Assembly (NCBI GenBank): GCA_041393015.1
Contig: JAWKKV010000012.1
Span: 19,703 to 83,702, forward strand
Origin: JAGQYH01 sp041393015
GTDB taxonomy: Bacteria > Bacteroidota > Bacteroidia > Chitinophagales > JADIYW01
Reading direction: 5' to 3'
DNA: 64,000 nt
The stretch's first letter is position 1; each line of letters starts with the position of its first letter. The position numbers were made by a program, and so were the translations under genes. A model generated the notes under the pieces. That model saw nothing but the letters and a program-made list of their open reading frames with translations, made no database searches and was not told the origin of the DNA. Below, piece after piece: positions 44,841 through 53,710 of this stretch.

Positions 44841-44855
44841 CTAAAAATTAATTCA

Positions 44856-45419
44856 ATGAAGACTTTTAACAAATACCTATTTTTTGGAATAGCCATCTTA
44901 CCTATTCTATTTTCTTCCTGCGAAAAGGATGATCCTATCATTCCTAATGAAGAAGAATTAATTACCACCTTAATTTATACATTAACACCATATGGAGGAG
45001 GAGATGTAAAAACCTTTACCTTTCAAGATATTGATGGAGATGGAGGAAATCTTCCAACAATTGTTAACGATACTTTAGAAGCCAATACAACTTATAACGG
45101 TGTTTTAAGATTATTGAATGAATCAGTTAGTCCTGCTGATGAAATTACAGACGAAGTGGCTGAAGAAAAAGAAGATCATCAGTTTTTCTTTGTGACCACT
45201 TCTTCTACAGCCGTTATAACTTATAGTGATCAAGATGCCGACGGAAATCCTGTTGGACTATCATCGCAATTAACGACAAGAGCAGCATCAACCGGTAAAA
45301 TGACAATTATTCTTCGACATGAGCCGAATAAATTAGGCACTAATGTTGCCAATGGAGATTTAACAAATGCCGGAGGAGAAACAGATATTGAAGTTACTTT
45401 TGATTTAGTAATCGAATAG
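44856..45419 (+). CDS. lipoprotein associated with TonB receptor
   Basis: The start is set at ATG 44856, which begins a lipoprotein signal (MKTFNKYLFFGIAILPILFS then SC, acceptor Cys22). A longer frame would begin inside the palindromic operator and is not credible. The mature 166 residues are acidic and beta-rich with the landmarks LIYTLTPYGGGDVKTFTFQD, DTLEANTTYNGVLRLLN, and ILRHEPNKLGTNVANGD then GGETDIEVTFDLVIE. Similar proteins occur beside TonB-dependent receptors in Bacteroidota. It lies ten bases before such a receptor gene, suggesting a surface lipoprotein helping uptake of a metal or metal chelate. The substrate is inferred. Confidence 0.75.
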   Translation: MKTFNKYLFFGIAILPILFSSCEKDDPIIPNEEELITTLIYTLTPYGGGDVKTFTFQDIDGDGGNLPTIVNDTLEANTTYNGVLRLLNESVSPADEITDEVAEEKEDHQFFFVTTSSTAVITYSDQDADGNPVGLSSQLTTRAASTGKMTIILRHEPNKLGTNVANGDLTNAGGETDIEVTFDLVIE

Positions 45420-45428
45420 CATTGCTTT

Positions 45429-47756
45429 GTGAAGTTGTTTACGCCAATTCTTGTATTTTTTAGTTTTGTATTTACGCTACAAGGGCAAGACTGTAAGCAC
45501 ACTATTAAAGGACAAATAGTAGATATAAGAAGTGGTGAATATTTAGATTATGCTAATATTTATGTAGAAGAAATTACATCGGGAACAACTTCTGATTCCG
45601 TTGGAAAATTCACGCTTAAAAATTTATGTGCTGGCGAATATCATTTAAGAATAAGTCATATCGGCTGTGAAACAGAGGAGCTTTTTATCACCATTGTCAG
45701 GGATACTTTTTTGAATGTTAAAATGCATCATCACCCTGAGTTATTGGATGAGCTAACTATTCATGGAACCAAAGAAGATGTTTCGGCACAAACAAGTAAT
45801 ACTATTAATAGTGATGCTATCATCAATCAAAGCAATAAAAATTTATCTGATTTACTCGCCAATATACAAGGGGTAAGTGTTTTAAAAACAGGGAGTAATG
45901 TCTCCAAACCGATAGTACATGGATTGTATGGAAACCGAGTAGCGATTTTAAACAACGGCATTGTTCAATCTGGTCAACAATGGGGCAATGATCATGCACC
46001 GGAAATTGATCCATTTTTAGCCGATCATATTTCTGTGGTAAAAGGTGCTTCAGCCTTAGCCTATAGTGGAAACTCTTTAGGAAGTATTGTATTAGTAGAA
46101 AGTAAAAGGATTGATGAAGATCCGCATTTACACGGTTTGGTTAATTACAGACTGCAAAGCAAGGGTGTTGGGCATACATTGAATACAAAGATTGAAAAAT
46201 ACAGTAAATGGGCGGCATGGCGAATCAGTGGAACAATCAAGTTTTTTGGTGATCAAAGAACATCAGATTATTATTTAACAAACACGGGAAAACGAGAATA
46301 TAATATTTCGGCAAAGCTCGAAAAAAAAATCAATGAGAAATGGCAATTAGAATCTTATTACAGTCTGTTTACAACTGAAATAGGAATTTTAAGAGGATCG
46401 CACATCAGCAACTTAACCGATTTAAAAGAAGCATTTAATAGAGAAGAACCGTTTCTAACAGAAGATAATTTTAGCTATAAAATTGATGCACCAAGGCAAA
46501 GTGTAATGCACCATTTGGTAAAGCTGGAAAGCAAGTATCAATTGAATGATGATCAAATTTTCAATTTTAAGTATGGTCTACAAATTAATCAGCGCAAAGA
46601 GTTTGATATTAGAAGATTAGATCGTTCTGATATTCCAGCCTTGAGTTTATTGCAGCAAAACCATGTTGCAGAAGCTTTATACAGCGGGAGCTTTAATCAT
46701 GATATTCATATTCAATCCGGTGTGCAGTTTGATTTTACTGATAATACCAATAGTCCGGAAACAGGCATTTTGCCTTTGATTCCCGATTATCGTCAAACGA
46801 ACTCTTCCTTATTTTTTATCTTTCATCAAGATCATCCAAGAGTTTTTTATGAATGGGGTGCTCGATATAATTTGCAGACATTAGAAGCGATTACCATTTC
46901 AAAAACACCGCCTAGAGTCATTGAGCGTTTCAATCATTTATTCCATAATTATGCTTTTTCTGCAGGAATAAAAATTAAAGCGAATGAAAAGTACAAGATC
47001 AATTTAGAAACAGGTTACACGTTGCGTTCTCCACAAGTAAATGAGTTATATAGCGCTGGTTTGCATCAAGGCGTAAGCGGAATAGAAGAAGGGAATGGTA
47101 ATTTATCTACTGAAAAATCTTTTAAAATGGTTTTTGCGAATAATGTAGATGTCAATAATAAAGTGTTTATTCAAGCATTGGGTTATTATCAAAACATTCA
47201 TGACTATATCTATTTAAAATTAGAAGATGAATTGCGTTTAACCATCAGAGGTGCTTTCCCATTATTTACTTATCAGCAAACCAACGTCAATTTATATGGT
47301 ACAGATTTGTTGGCTTCTTTTGAAGCAACTAAGCAATTGAAAATGGTTTTTAAGTATGCTTTAGTGAGAGGAAGAGATATCAATCAAAAAATAGCGCTCA
47401 TCAATTTACCATCTGATTATATCGATGCTAATATTGCCTATACTTTTAAAGATGGTGGTAAAATGAAGCATAATACTATTGGCTTAAATGGTAGTTATAC
47501 TTTTAAACAGAAAAATATTCAAGCAGAAGTTATTAAAACCGAAGAGGATGAAATTATAATTGATGTGCCTTCTGGTTACTTTTTATTGGGTTTCAATGCT
47601 TCTACTGAATTAGAACTCAAAAAATCGGTTGTTAGATTTAGTTTGACGATAGACAATATGTTGAATACCGATTATCGAAACTATTTAAACAGACAGCGTT
47701 ATTTTGCCGATGATTTAGGAATTGATGTTGGATTTAGTGTGATGTATAAGTTTTAG
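45429..47756 (+). CDS. TonB-dependent outer-membrane receptor
   Basis: The 775-residue protein starts at GTG and has a signal peptide (about 1-20), a carboxypeptidase-regulatory-like domain (about 23-105; IKGQIVDIRSGEYLDYANIY), a plug domain (about 115-215) and a 22-strand barrel ending with an aromatic residue (GFSVMYKF). The plug region contains GQQWGNDHAPEIDPFLADH, a His/Asp/Glu-rich word recalling metal-acquiring receptors. Together with the Fur-family-like operator upstream of the operon, this suggests uptake of zinc or another metal, though vitamin or siderophore transport cannot be excluded. The gene overlaps the convergent folP gene by four bases. Confidence 0.9.
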   Translation: MKLFTPILVFFSFVFTLQGQDCKHTIKGQIVDIRSGEYLDYANIYVEEITSGTTSDSVGKFTLKNLCAGEYHLRISHIGCETEELFITIVRDTFLNVKMHHHPELLDELTIHGTKEDVSAQTSNTINSDAIINQSNKNLSDLLANIQGVSVLKTGSNVSKPIVHGLYGNRVAILNNGIVQSGQQWGNDHAPEIDPFLADHISVVKGASALAYSGNSLGSIVLVESKRIDEDPHLHGLVNYRLQSKGVGHTLNTKIEKYSKWAAWRISGTIKFFGDQRTSDYYLTNTGKREYNISAKLEKKINEKWQLESYYSLFTTEIGILRGSHISNLTDLKEAFNREEPFLTEDNFSYKIDAPRQSVMHHLVKLESKYQLNDDQIFNFKYGLQINQRKEFDIRRLDRSDIPALSLLQQNHVAEALYSGSFNHDIHIQSGVQFDFTDNTNSPETGILPLIPDYRQTNSSLFFIFHQDHPRVFYEWGARYNLQTLEAITISKTPPRVIERFNHLFHNYAFSAGIKIKANEKYKINLETGYTLRSPQVNELYSAGLHQGVSGIEEGNGNLSTEKSFKMVFANNVDVNNKVFIQALGYYQNIHDYIYLKLEDELRLTIRGAFPLFTYQQTNVNLYGTDLLASFEATKQLKMVFKYALVRGRDINQKIALINLPSDYIDANIAYTFKDGGKMKHNTIGLNGSYTFKQKNIQAEVIKTEEDEIIIDVPSGYFLLGFNASTELELKKSVVRFSLTIDNMLNTDYRNYLNRQRYFADDLGIDVGFSVMYKF

Positions 47757-48598
47757 TTTTGCAACGCCTTCCAAATTTTTACACACTCCACCGCTTCTTT
47801 CACATCATGAACCCTCAATATTGATGCTCCTTTCTGTAAAGCAATCATATGCAAAGCCGTACTTCCATTTAAGGCTTCTTTTGCAGTAGATTCCAAAAGT
47901 TTGTAAATCATTGATTTTCTAGACACACCAACTAAAACAGGTAACTCAAGCATATCCAAATCATTTAAATGATTCAGTAAAGTGTAATTCTGTTCCAAAT
48001 TTTTTGCAAACCCAAATCCGGGATCGATAATAATATCTTTTATACCGGCGGCTCTACATTTTTTGGTGATATCTATAAAATAGTCTAGTACTTCTAATGA
48101 GACATTTTCATAGTTAGATTGCGATTGCATGGTATTTGGTTCGCCTTTCATATGCATAGCGATATAAGGTACGTTCAATTTACCAACGGTCGCCAACATA
48201 TTGCTATCTAACCTTCCAGCAGAAATATCGTTAACAATTAAAGCTCCACTGTCTACAGCAGCTTTTGCCACTTTTGCATGAATGGTGTCAATAGATATAA
48301 TAGTGTCTGGAAATCGTTGTAAAATATTTTGAATTGGAGCAATGACTCTATTTAATTCTTCTTCAATTGTGATGGTCTCTGCTCCAGGTCTGGATGACAT
48401 ACCACCGATATCAATAAAGTTGGCACCTTCCAAAAGCATTTTCTCTACTTGATGTAGATATGCTTGATCTCCATTATATTTTCCACCATCATAAAAGGAG
48501 TCAGGTGTTACATTGAGAATGCCCATTACCTTTGGTTCATCTAGTGTAACTAATCGTCCTTGGCAATTGAGCGTTATATTTTTGTTGAAAAAACTCAC
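47753..48598 (-). CDS. folP: dihydropteroate synthase FolP
   Basis: FolP condenses p-aminobenzoate with dihydropterin pyrophosphate in folate synthesis, the target of sulfonamides. The 281-residue protein has MGILNVTPDSFYDGGKYN, DIGGMSSRPGAETI, the NDISAG loop, DPGFGFAKNLEQN and GVSRKSMIYKL, the complete family set with pterin-binding and pABA-loop residues. Length is normal. It stands alone on the minus strand, convergent with the TonB receptor gene (four bases overlap) and divergent from the DUF1599 gene 63 bases away. Confidence 0.96.
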   Translation of the reverse strand: MSFFNKNITLNCQGRLVTLDEPKVMGILNVTPDSFYDGGKYNGDQAYLHQVEKMLLEGANFIDIGGMSSRPGAETITIEEELNRVIAPIQNILQRFPDTIISIDTIHAKVAKAAVDSGALIVNDISAGRLDSNMLATVGKLNVPYIAMHMKGEPNTMQSQSNYENVSLEVLDYFIDITKKCRAAGIKDIIIDPGFGFAKNLEQNYTLLNHLNDLDMLELPVLVGVSRKSMIYKLLESTAKEALNGSTALHMIALQKGASILRVHDVKEAVECVKIWKALQN

Positions 48599-48661
48599 TT
48601 TCTAGCTTAAAATATCGTATAATATGTCGAAGCTAATATCTTTACGCCTTAAAACAAAAAT

Positions 48662-49216
48662 TTGGAAAAGACATTAAACCAATATAATACTGCTTTTGAT
48701 AAATGTAAATCTGTTTTTTTGAAGAAAACAAAGGACTATGGTACTTCTTGGAGAGTATTTAGAATAAAGTCGATTACAGATCAATTGTATATTAAAGCCA
48801 AGCGAATTAGAACAATTGATGAAAAAGGCCAGCAGAAAATAGGCGATAGCGTTGAATCTGAGTTTATGGCTTGCGTCAATTATGGCGTTATGGGACTAAT
48901 TCAATTGTCAATTGATGAAAATGAAGCGACAGAATTAAGTGAAGCACAAGCTGAAAAATATTATGATGAGCAAAGAAAAGTGATCACTGATTTGATGATT
49001 GCAAAAAACCACGATTACGGCGAAGCATGGCGCGATATGAGGATCAGTTCTTATACTGATATGATTTTAACCAAACTTCATCGAGTAAAGCAAATTGAAG
49101 AAAATGACGGAAAAACTCTAATTTCAGAAGGGATTGATGGGCATTATTCTGACATTGTAAATTATGCGCTTTTTGCGATGATTAAAATTGAAGAACAACG
49201 TCAAGCAAACGCTTAG
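48662..49216 (+). CDS. DUF1599 (Nmad1-type) protein with two repeats
   Basis: The 184-residue protein starts at TTG and contains two copies of the DUF1599/nucleotide-modification-associated domain: KKTKDYGTSWRVFRIKSITD then IKAKRIRTI (about 20-48) and AKNHDYGEAWRDMRISSYTD then TKLHRVKQI (about 116-144), each ending in a helix with VNYxxxxMIxI. DUF1599 proteins have been grouped with enzymes of DNA base modification; a stand-alone two-copy version is widespread in Bacteroidota, where its role is unknown. It is next to folP and upstream (83 bases) of a MauE/DoxX-like membrane protein gene. Confidence 0.85.
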   Translation: MEKTLNQYNTAFDKCKSVFLKKTKDYGTSWRVFRIKSITDQLYIKAKRIRTIDEKGQQKIGDSVESEFMACVNYGVMGLIQLSIDENEATELSEAQAEKYYDEQRKVITDLMIAKNHDYGEAWRDMRISSYTDMILTKLHRVKQIEENDGKTLISEGIDGHYSDIVNYALFAMIKIEEQRQANA

Positions 49217-49299
49217 TTTTAAACCATAAATCTAAAAATGCGTTAAAATAATTTCTAACTACTTTTTACTATTTACATTCGCAATAGAAAAATTAAACC

Positions 49300-50535
49300 A
49301 TGACAATAACTAAACTTTTTATCTATATCGGCATAGTGGCCTTGGTCATTTTGATAGGGGCAATGGCTACTCGAAAGTCTAAAAACCTTTTTATCAATTG
49401 GATTCAATTTTTTGTTGGAGGCCTTTTTATTTTTAGTGGTGTGATAAAAGCGATTGACCCCGTTGGAACAGCCATTAAAATGGAAGAGTATTTTGAAGTT
49501 TTTATTGAGTATACGCCGTTTTTAACTGGTATGTGGCATTGGTTTGCGCATCATGCTTTAGCGGTTTCTATCTTTATGATTGTTTTGGAGATTTATCTAG
49601 GAGTGGCGCTATTGTTGGGCAAGTTTATAAAATCCACCCTTGGCTTACTCATTGCTATCATTGTTTTTTTCACCTTTTTAACTGGTTTTAGTCATTTTAC
49701 TCAAAAAGTAACGGATTGTGGTTGCTTTGGTGATTTTATGAAATTAACGCCTTATCAGTCCTTCATGAAGGATATTTTACTAACTGTTTTAATTCTAATA
49801 GTATTTTTTGGAAGAAAGAAATTGGCAGAGTTAGGCAAAGGCAATGTTGGAACCGCCATTGTTGGATTAGCAACTGTAGCTTCCATTTGGTTTTCTTTTT
49901 ACAATTACAATAATTTACCAGTAAAAGATTTTAGAGCGTACAAAATTGGAACAAATATTCCTGATTGTATGACGCTTGGACCCGATGCCAAACAGTCTAT
50001 CATTGAGATTACTTACATCTATAAAAATAAGAGTACAGGTGAAGTAAAAGACTTTGTAGGAGAGTGGCCGGAAGACTTTAGCCAATGGGATTTTGTGGAA
50101 AGAAAGGATAAGATCATTCAAAAAGGAGATGAGCCTAAATGCAAGGATTTTCTCATTACAGATTTAGATGGAAACGAGGTGACAGATGATATTTTATCGA
50201 CAGAAAAATTGTTTGTGATTACTTCTTTTAATATTGATAGAGCCAATAGAAAAGGGTTTGAGCGTATTACTGCTTTAGCGAAAGAAGCGGAGCAAAATGG
50301 CTATACAGTCATTGGTTTAACCGGCTCTTTTTTAGAAGATATGGAAGCCCTTCGACATGATTTAGGTTTACCTGCTACTTTTTATAATTTAGATGGAACA
50401 CCTATTAAAACTATGAATAGATCCAATCCGGGCTTAATGTTGTTAGATAATGGCAATATTATTGGTAAATGGCACCATAGAAATGTAAAATCTTTCAACA
50501 AATTAATGGGGCCTATTTATTTCAAACAGCCATAG
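49300..50535 (+). CDS. MauE/DoxX-like membrane protein with C-terminal thioredoxin-like domain
   Basis: The 411-residue protein has about six membrane helices at the N-terminus (about 6-200), including a GLFIFSGVIKAIDPVGTAIK segment and the Cys motif KVTDCGCFGDFMKL typical of the MauE/DoxX-related family, which act in periplasmic thiol-disulfide traffic. Residues about 285-411 look like a thioredoxin-like periplasmic domain (LFVITSFNIDRANRKGFERI, TVIGLTGSFLEDM, LGLPATFYNLDG, LMLLDNGNIIGKWH), though without a CxxC. It resembles BT_3928-type proteins. The gene is 83 bases after the DUF1599 gene and 114 bases before the DppB-like gene. Confidence 0.85.
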   Translation: MTITKLFIYIGIVALVILIGAMATRKSKNLFINWIQFFVGGLFIFSGVIKAIDPVGTAIKMEEYFEVFIEYTPFLTGMWHWFAHHALAVSIFMIVLEIYLGVALLLGKFIKSTLGLLIAIIVFFTFLTGFSHFTQKVTDCGCFGDFMKLTPYQSFMKDILLTVLILIVFFGRKKLAELGKGNVGTAIVGLATVASIWFSFYNYNNLPVKDFRAYKIGTNIPDCMTLGPDAKQSIIEITYIYKNKSTGEVKDFVGEWPEDFSQWDFVERKDKIIQKGDEPKCKDFLITDLDGNEVTDDILSTEKLFVITSFNIDRANRKGFERITALAKEAEQNGYTVIGLTGSFLEDMEALRHDLGLPATFYNLDGTPIKTMNRSNPGLMLLDNGNIIGKWHHRNVKSFNKLMGPIYFKQP

Positions 50536-50599
50536 TTTTAGTTTAAGTAAAAATATTTGTAACATTAGGTTTTGAAGTATTTGGTATTTAGTATTAAAA

Positions 50600-50627
50600 C
50601 ATTCACACATTAGCGCATTCACACATT
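50600..50627. repeat. 16-bp direct repeat in a short intergenic region
   Basis: CATTCACACATT occurs at 50600-50611 and again at 50616-50627, a 16-base period. The region 50536-50649 is otherwise unremarkable. Confidence 0.5.
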
Positions 50628-50649
50628 TACTAATTAACACAAAGAAAGG

Positions 50650-51708
50650 TTGATACAGTTTATCATAAAAAGAATTGGGTATGGAATTTTAGTAATGATC
50701 GGCGTAACGTTGGTTGTTTTTTCACTATTCAATTTTTTACCGGTAGATCCTGCCAGACTAACTTTAGGTCAAAGAGCAGATGTAGAATCGGTAGAAGCTA
50801 TCCGTAAGGAGTTAGGATTGGATAAGCCTAAAATGACTCAACTAGTTATCTATTTGAATGATGTTTCGCCAATTGGTATTCATGCTAAAACAGATGAAGC
50901 CAAGGCAAAATATAGCTATGTTGGATTAATACCGCTAGGTAAAAATACTTTAGCAGTTAAGCGACCTTACCTAAGAAGAAGCTATCAAACCAAAAGACCG
51001 GTTAACGAAATTCTTTTAGAAGCACTGCCTAAAACATTTATTTTAGCCTTATCTGCTATTATTATTGCCTGCTTAATAGGGATAACATTAGGCATGTTGG
51101 CCGCTGTTAAACAGCATTCTTTGTTCGACAATATATCCATGTCGGTTTCTGTTTTAGGAATTTCAGTGCCATCGTATCTTTCTGCGATGATTTTGGCTTA
51201 TTTGTTTGGTATTTTATGGCATAAATACACCGGCTTGAATGCCATTGGTGATATTACTGAATTTGATGATTTAGGCAATGAATATTTAGAATTGAAAAAT
51301 TTGATATTGCCTGCCATAGCATTAGGGGTTCGTCCGATTGGAATTATCTTTCAATTAACTAGAAGTGCTATGTTGGATGTGCTCTCGCAAGATTATATGA
51401 GAACTGCTAAAGCTAAAGGATTGTCGTTTGGTAAAATGCTATATAAACATGCCTTAAGAAATGCCATGAATCCGGTTATTACAACTATTTCGGGTTGGTT
51501 TGCTAGTTTGTTAGCCGGTGCTTACTTTGTAGAAATCATATTTGATATCAAAGGTTTGGGTTATGTAACCGTTGTTAATCTGCTTAATTTTGATTTTCCT
51601 GTTGCCATGGGATCTGTATTGTTTACTGCTGCAGTCTTCGTGGTGATCAATATTTTAGTAGATATAATGTACGGTATTTTGGATCCTAGAATTTCTATTA
51701 GAAATTAA
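50650..51708 (+). CDS. DppB-like peptide ABC transporter permease
   Basis: The 352-residue protein starts at TTG, preceded by a GA-rich AAAGAAAGG stretch that resembles a ribosome-binding site. It has six membrane helices and the type I permease (EAA) loop QDYMRTAKAKGLSFGKMLYK near 260-280, after the N-terminal signature LVVFSLFNFLPVDPARLTLG. These are marks of the first permease of a dipeptide or oligopeptide transporter. An inserted loop of about 40 residues (80-120, IHAKTDEAKAKYSYVG) enlarges the periplasmic part. The second permease and binding protein are absent nearby; the fused ATPase at 19379 may be its partner. Confidence 0.92.
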   Translation: MIQFIIKRIGYGILVMIGVTLVVFSLFNFLPVDPARLTLGQRADVESVEAIRKELGLDKPKMTQLVIYLNDVSPIGIHAKTDEAKAKYSYVGLIPLGKNTLAVKRPYLRRSYQTKRPVNEILLEALPKTFILALSAIIIACLIGITLGMLAAVKQHSLFDNISMSVSVLGISVPSYLSAMILAYLFGILWHKYTGLNAIGDITEFDDLGNEYLELKNLILPAIALGVRPIGIIFQLTRSAMLDVLSQDYMRTAKAKGLSFGKMLYKHALRNAMNPVITTISGWFASLLAGAYFVEIIFDIKGLGYVTVVNLLNFDFPVAMGSVLFTAAVFVVINILVDIMYGILDPRISIRN

Positions 51709-51722
51709 ATTTCAGCACTAAC

Positions 51723-52220
51723 ATGGTAATTTTCTTGATTGGTTTTATGGGAAGTGGTAAGTCATATACTGGGAAACATTTGTCTGCTCAGTTAAACATT
51801 CCCTTTGTAGACATGGATGATGCCATAGAAGAGCAGCAAGGTAAAAGCGTTAGTCAGATATTTGAAGAAGATGGTGAATTAGTTTTTAGAGAATTAGAAC
51901 ATCAATACCTTTTGGATATTGATCCTGATGAATCACAAATTATTGCCACCGGTGGCGGTGCTCCATGCTATCATGACAACATGGAACTCATGAATGCTAT
52001 TGGAACAACCATATTTATCGATACTCCTAAAGAAAAAATAGCGGAACGATTAGCCAAGGGAATTCATAGGCGACCATTGTTAACAGGAATGAATGCTATG
52101 GATCTTGAGTTTTTCTATGATAGAAAGATGGAAGAACGTAGACCTATCTATGAAAAGGCAAATTTTCAAATTCAACATCAGGATTTAGAAGTTCTCAGCA
52201 AGCTTATAAAAGCATTGTAG
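51723..52220 (+). CDS. aroK: shikimate kinase AroK
   Basis: Shikimate kinase phosphorylates shikimate in aromatic amino acid synthesis. The 165-residue protein has the P-loop LIGFMGSGKSYTG, the shikimate-binding DMDD (about 31-34), GELVFRELEHQYL, the GGGAP motif near 78-82 and the adenine/lid region GIHRRPLLTG. Length is normal. It follows the permease gene by 14 bases and is likely co-transcribed, although the pathways are unrelated. A hairpin lies 52 bases downstream. Confidence 0.95.
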   Translation: MVIFLIGFMGSGKSYTGKHLSAQLNIPFVDMDDAIEEQQGKSVSQIFEEDGELVFRELEHQYLLDIDPDESQIIATGGGAPCYHDNMELMNAIGTTIFIDTPKEKIAERLAKGIHRRPLLTGMNAMDLEFFYDRKMEERRPIYEKANFQIQHQDLEVLSKLIKAL

Positions 52221-52272
52221 TAGAATCCTTTCTTTACATTTATTAACATAATTTTTTAGTAAGATTGGTGAG

Positions 52273-52307
52273 AAATTGCCATTCTCTCGCTGCCAATGGC
52301 AATTTTT
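52273..52307 (+). terminator. probable intrinsic terminator after aroK
   Basis: AAATTGCCATT (52273-52283) pairs perfectly with AATGGCAATTT (52295-52305) around an 11-base loop and is followed by only a short T run. It is 52 bases beyond the aroK stop. The weak T tract keeps confidence moderate. Confidence 0.5.
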
Positions 52308-52475
52308 ATCTCTTTCGCTTTTTTGAATTTTTAATAATTAACAGAGAATATTGATGCTATTATTAAAATTAACTTTATATCACTATTTTGACTAATGATT
52401 CCAATTTGGGACCAGAGAAAGTATAGGGGCAAAACGTGAGAAATTTACCATTTTATAGATTTATAACTATGTCTA

Positions 52476-52574
52476 TTGTTAATAGGTGTATCCACTCATC
52501 TCGTAGGTGAAATATCTGATGGTGAGCTGTTAGAGCAAGAGCGGATAAAGCTTTTATTAGTTAAAAGAGAATGA
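52476..52574 (+). CDS. possible 32-residue peptide overlapping the next gene
   Basis: A short frame from TTG at 52476 to TGA at 52572-52574 overlaps the ATG of the following secreted-protein gene as ATGA. Its end (ISDGELLEQERIKLLLVKRE) has a helical, charged look. It could be a leader peptide coupling translation, or chance. No database-recognised pattern. The rest of the gap 52308-52475 shows nothing else. Confidence 0.2.
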   Translation: MLIGVSTHLVGEISDGELLEQERIKLLLVKRE

Positions 52575-52951
52575 TAAAACTTACTACATTACTAATGGTA
52601 TTGTTTATAGTAGTCAATGTAAACTATGGGCAATCAAATAATTCAAATCTCAATTTACCTCCCGGTGCAATATTAAATTCTAAAGCAAAAATCTTGGATT
52701 TTTCGGAAAAGTTGGTCTTGGGCTATACTACTTTCAATTATGCTGATTCAGACCTTTTCTATTTAAAGCCACTTAGCGAGGCAGAATTTGAGCAGCTAGA
52801 GGGCTCGCCCTATTACAATTATGTGATGGAAGCAAGGAATTACATAAAAAGCTTATCACCTAAAATAAGGGAATTGTACTCTGAAGCTGAATTGTGGTAT
52901 ATCTATGCCTACGATAAGAAACTAAGTGAAAGAATTGCCAAGATTCAATAA
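52571..52951 (+). CDS. small secreted protein upstream of the giant repeat gene
   Basis: The 126-residue protein has a signal peptide (about 1-20, MIKLTTLLMVLFIVVNVNYG). The mature part has KAKILDFSEKLVLGYTTFNY, PLSEAEFEQLEGSPYYNYVM and YSEAELWYIYAYDKKLSERI, mostly helical and Tyr-rich. No family is recognised. It ends 14 bases before the start of the giant repeat protein gene, so co-expression and a helper or partner role for that protein are plausible. Confidence 0.65.
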   Translation: MIKLTTLLMVLFIVVNVNYGQSNNSNLNLPPGAILNSKAKILDFSEKLVLGYTTFNYADSDLFYLKPLSEAEFEQLEGSPYYNYVMEARNYIKSLSPKIRELYSEAELWYIYAYDKKLSERIAKIQ

Positions 52952-53053
52952 AACCCAGTGTCACGATGAAAAAGCAATCCATATTACTACTATTGCAACT
53001 TTTTGTTTCTACCCTTTTTGCGCAAAATTATCTCATGAACGGTTCAGGAAGCT

Positions 53054-53710
53054 ATGGCAGTCAAAGTGTTGCACAGAGCAACCCAATTAACACCTGCTCC
53101 GGAAATTTCAGTAATTACCCCTTGCGGAGCTAATTATATGGATGTTCAATTGTCAGAAGCTATAACATGTAGTAGTTTATCTTCAAGTGGAAGTGAGTTT
53201 ATATTAACTGGTCCCGGTGGACCATTTACAGTTACCGGAGCTTCAGGTGTTAATTGTGGTTTATCCACTTCTCAATTGACATTGAATTTTACACCTCAGG
53301 TAATTATTGGCAGTACCTACACTTTGACGATTAACTCTGGAGTAGATGGTAACACGCTTATTGATAACTGTGGTAATGCAACAACAGTTGGTTCATCATT
53401 AACTTTTGTGGCTACTCCACCAAATGCTGTTATTTTAGGTCCGGGATCGGTATGTTTAGGTAGCTCTATTACTTTAAGTGCTACGGGAGGAACATCTTAT
53501 TTGTGGAGCACTGGTGACACAACTAGTTATATTGAAGTAAGTCCAACTAGTCAAACTACCTATACGGTTATTATTGAAAGTGGAAGCTGTGTTCAAAGTG
53601 CATCAAAAACAGTTAATGTTAGAAATTCTCCAACTGCAGATTTTTCGTTCTTACCTATTGATCCTTGTGTTGGAGAACAGGTACATTTTGATAATTATTC
53701 TGATTTTTAG
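53054..53710 (+). CDS. N-terminal domain fragment of the giant repeat protein
   Basis: This open stretch encodes 218 residues in the frame after the first break. After about residue 19 (VITPCGANYMDVQLSEAITC) it shows a beta-sandwich of the kind that heads many T9SS cargo proteins, then an Ig-like or PKD-like domain with GPGSVCLGSSITLSATGGTS and YLWSTGDTTSYIEV and a DFSFLPIDPCVGEQVHFDN repeat start. It runs into a TAG at 53708-53710. It should be read as part of the larger gene, not as an independent protein. Confidence 0.5.
   Translation: MAVKVLHRATQLTPAPEISVITPCGANYMDVQLSEAITCSSLSSSGSEFILTGPGGPFTVTGASGVNCGLSTSQLTLNFTPQVIIGSTYTLTINSGVDGNTLIDNCGNATTVGSSLTFVATPPNAVILGPGSVCLGSSITLSATGGTSYLWSTGDTTSYIEVSPTSQTTYTVIIESGSCVQSASKTVNVRNSPTADFSFLPIDPCVGEQVHFDNYSDF

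Noticed and set aside
44811..44855. Upstream TTG start for the lipoprotein (15 extra residues)
   Set aside because: It would start inside the palindromic operator and before the promoter -7 box, and it spoils the lipoprotein signal peptide; the ATG at 44856 is used.
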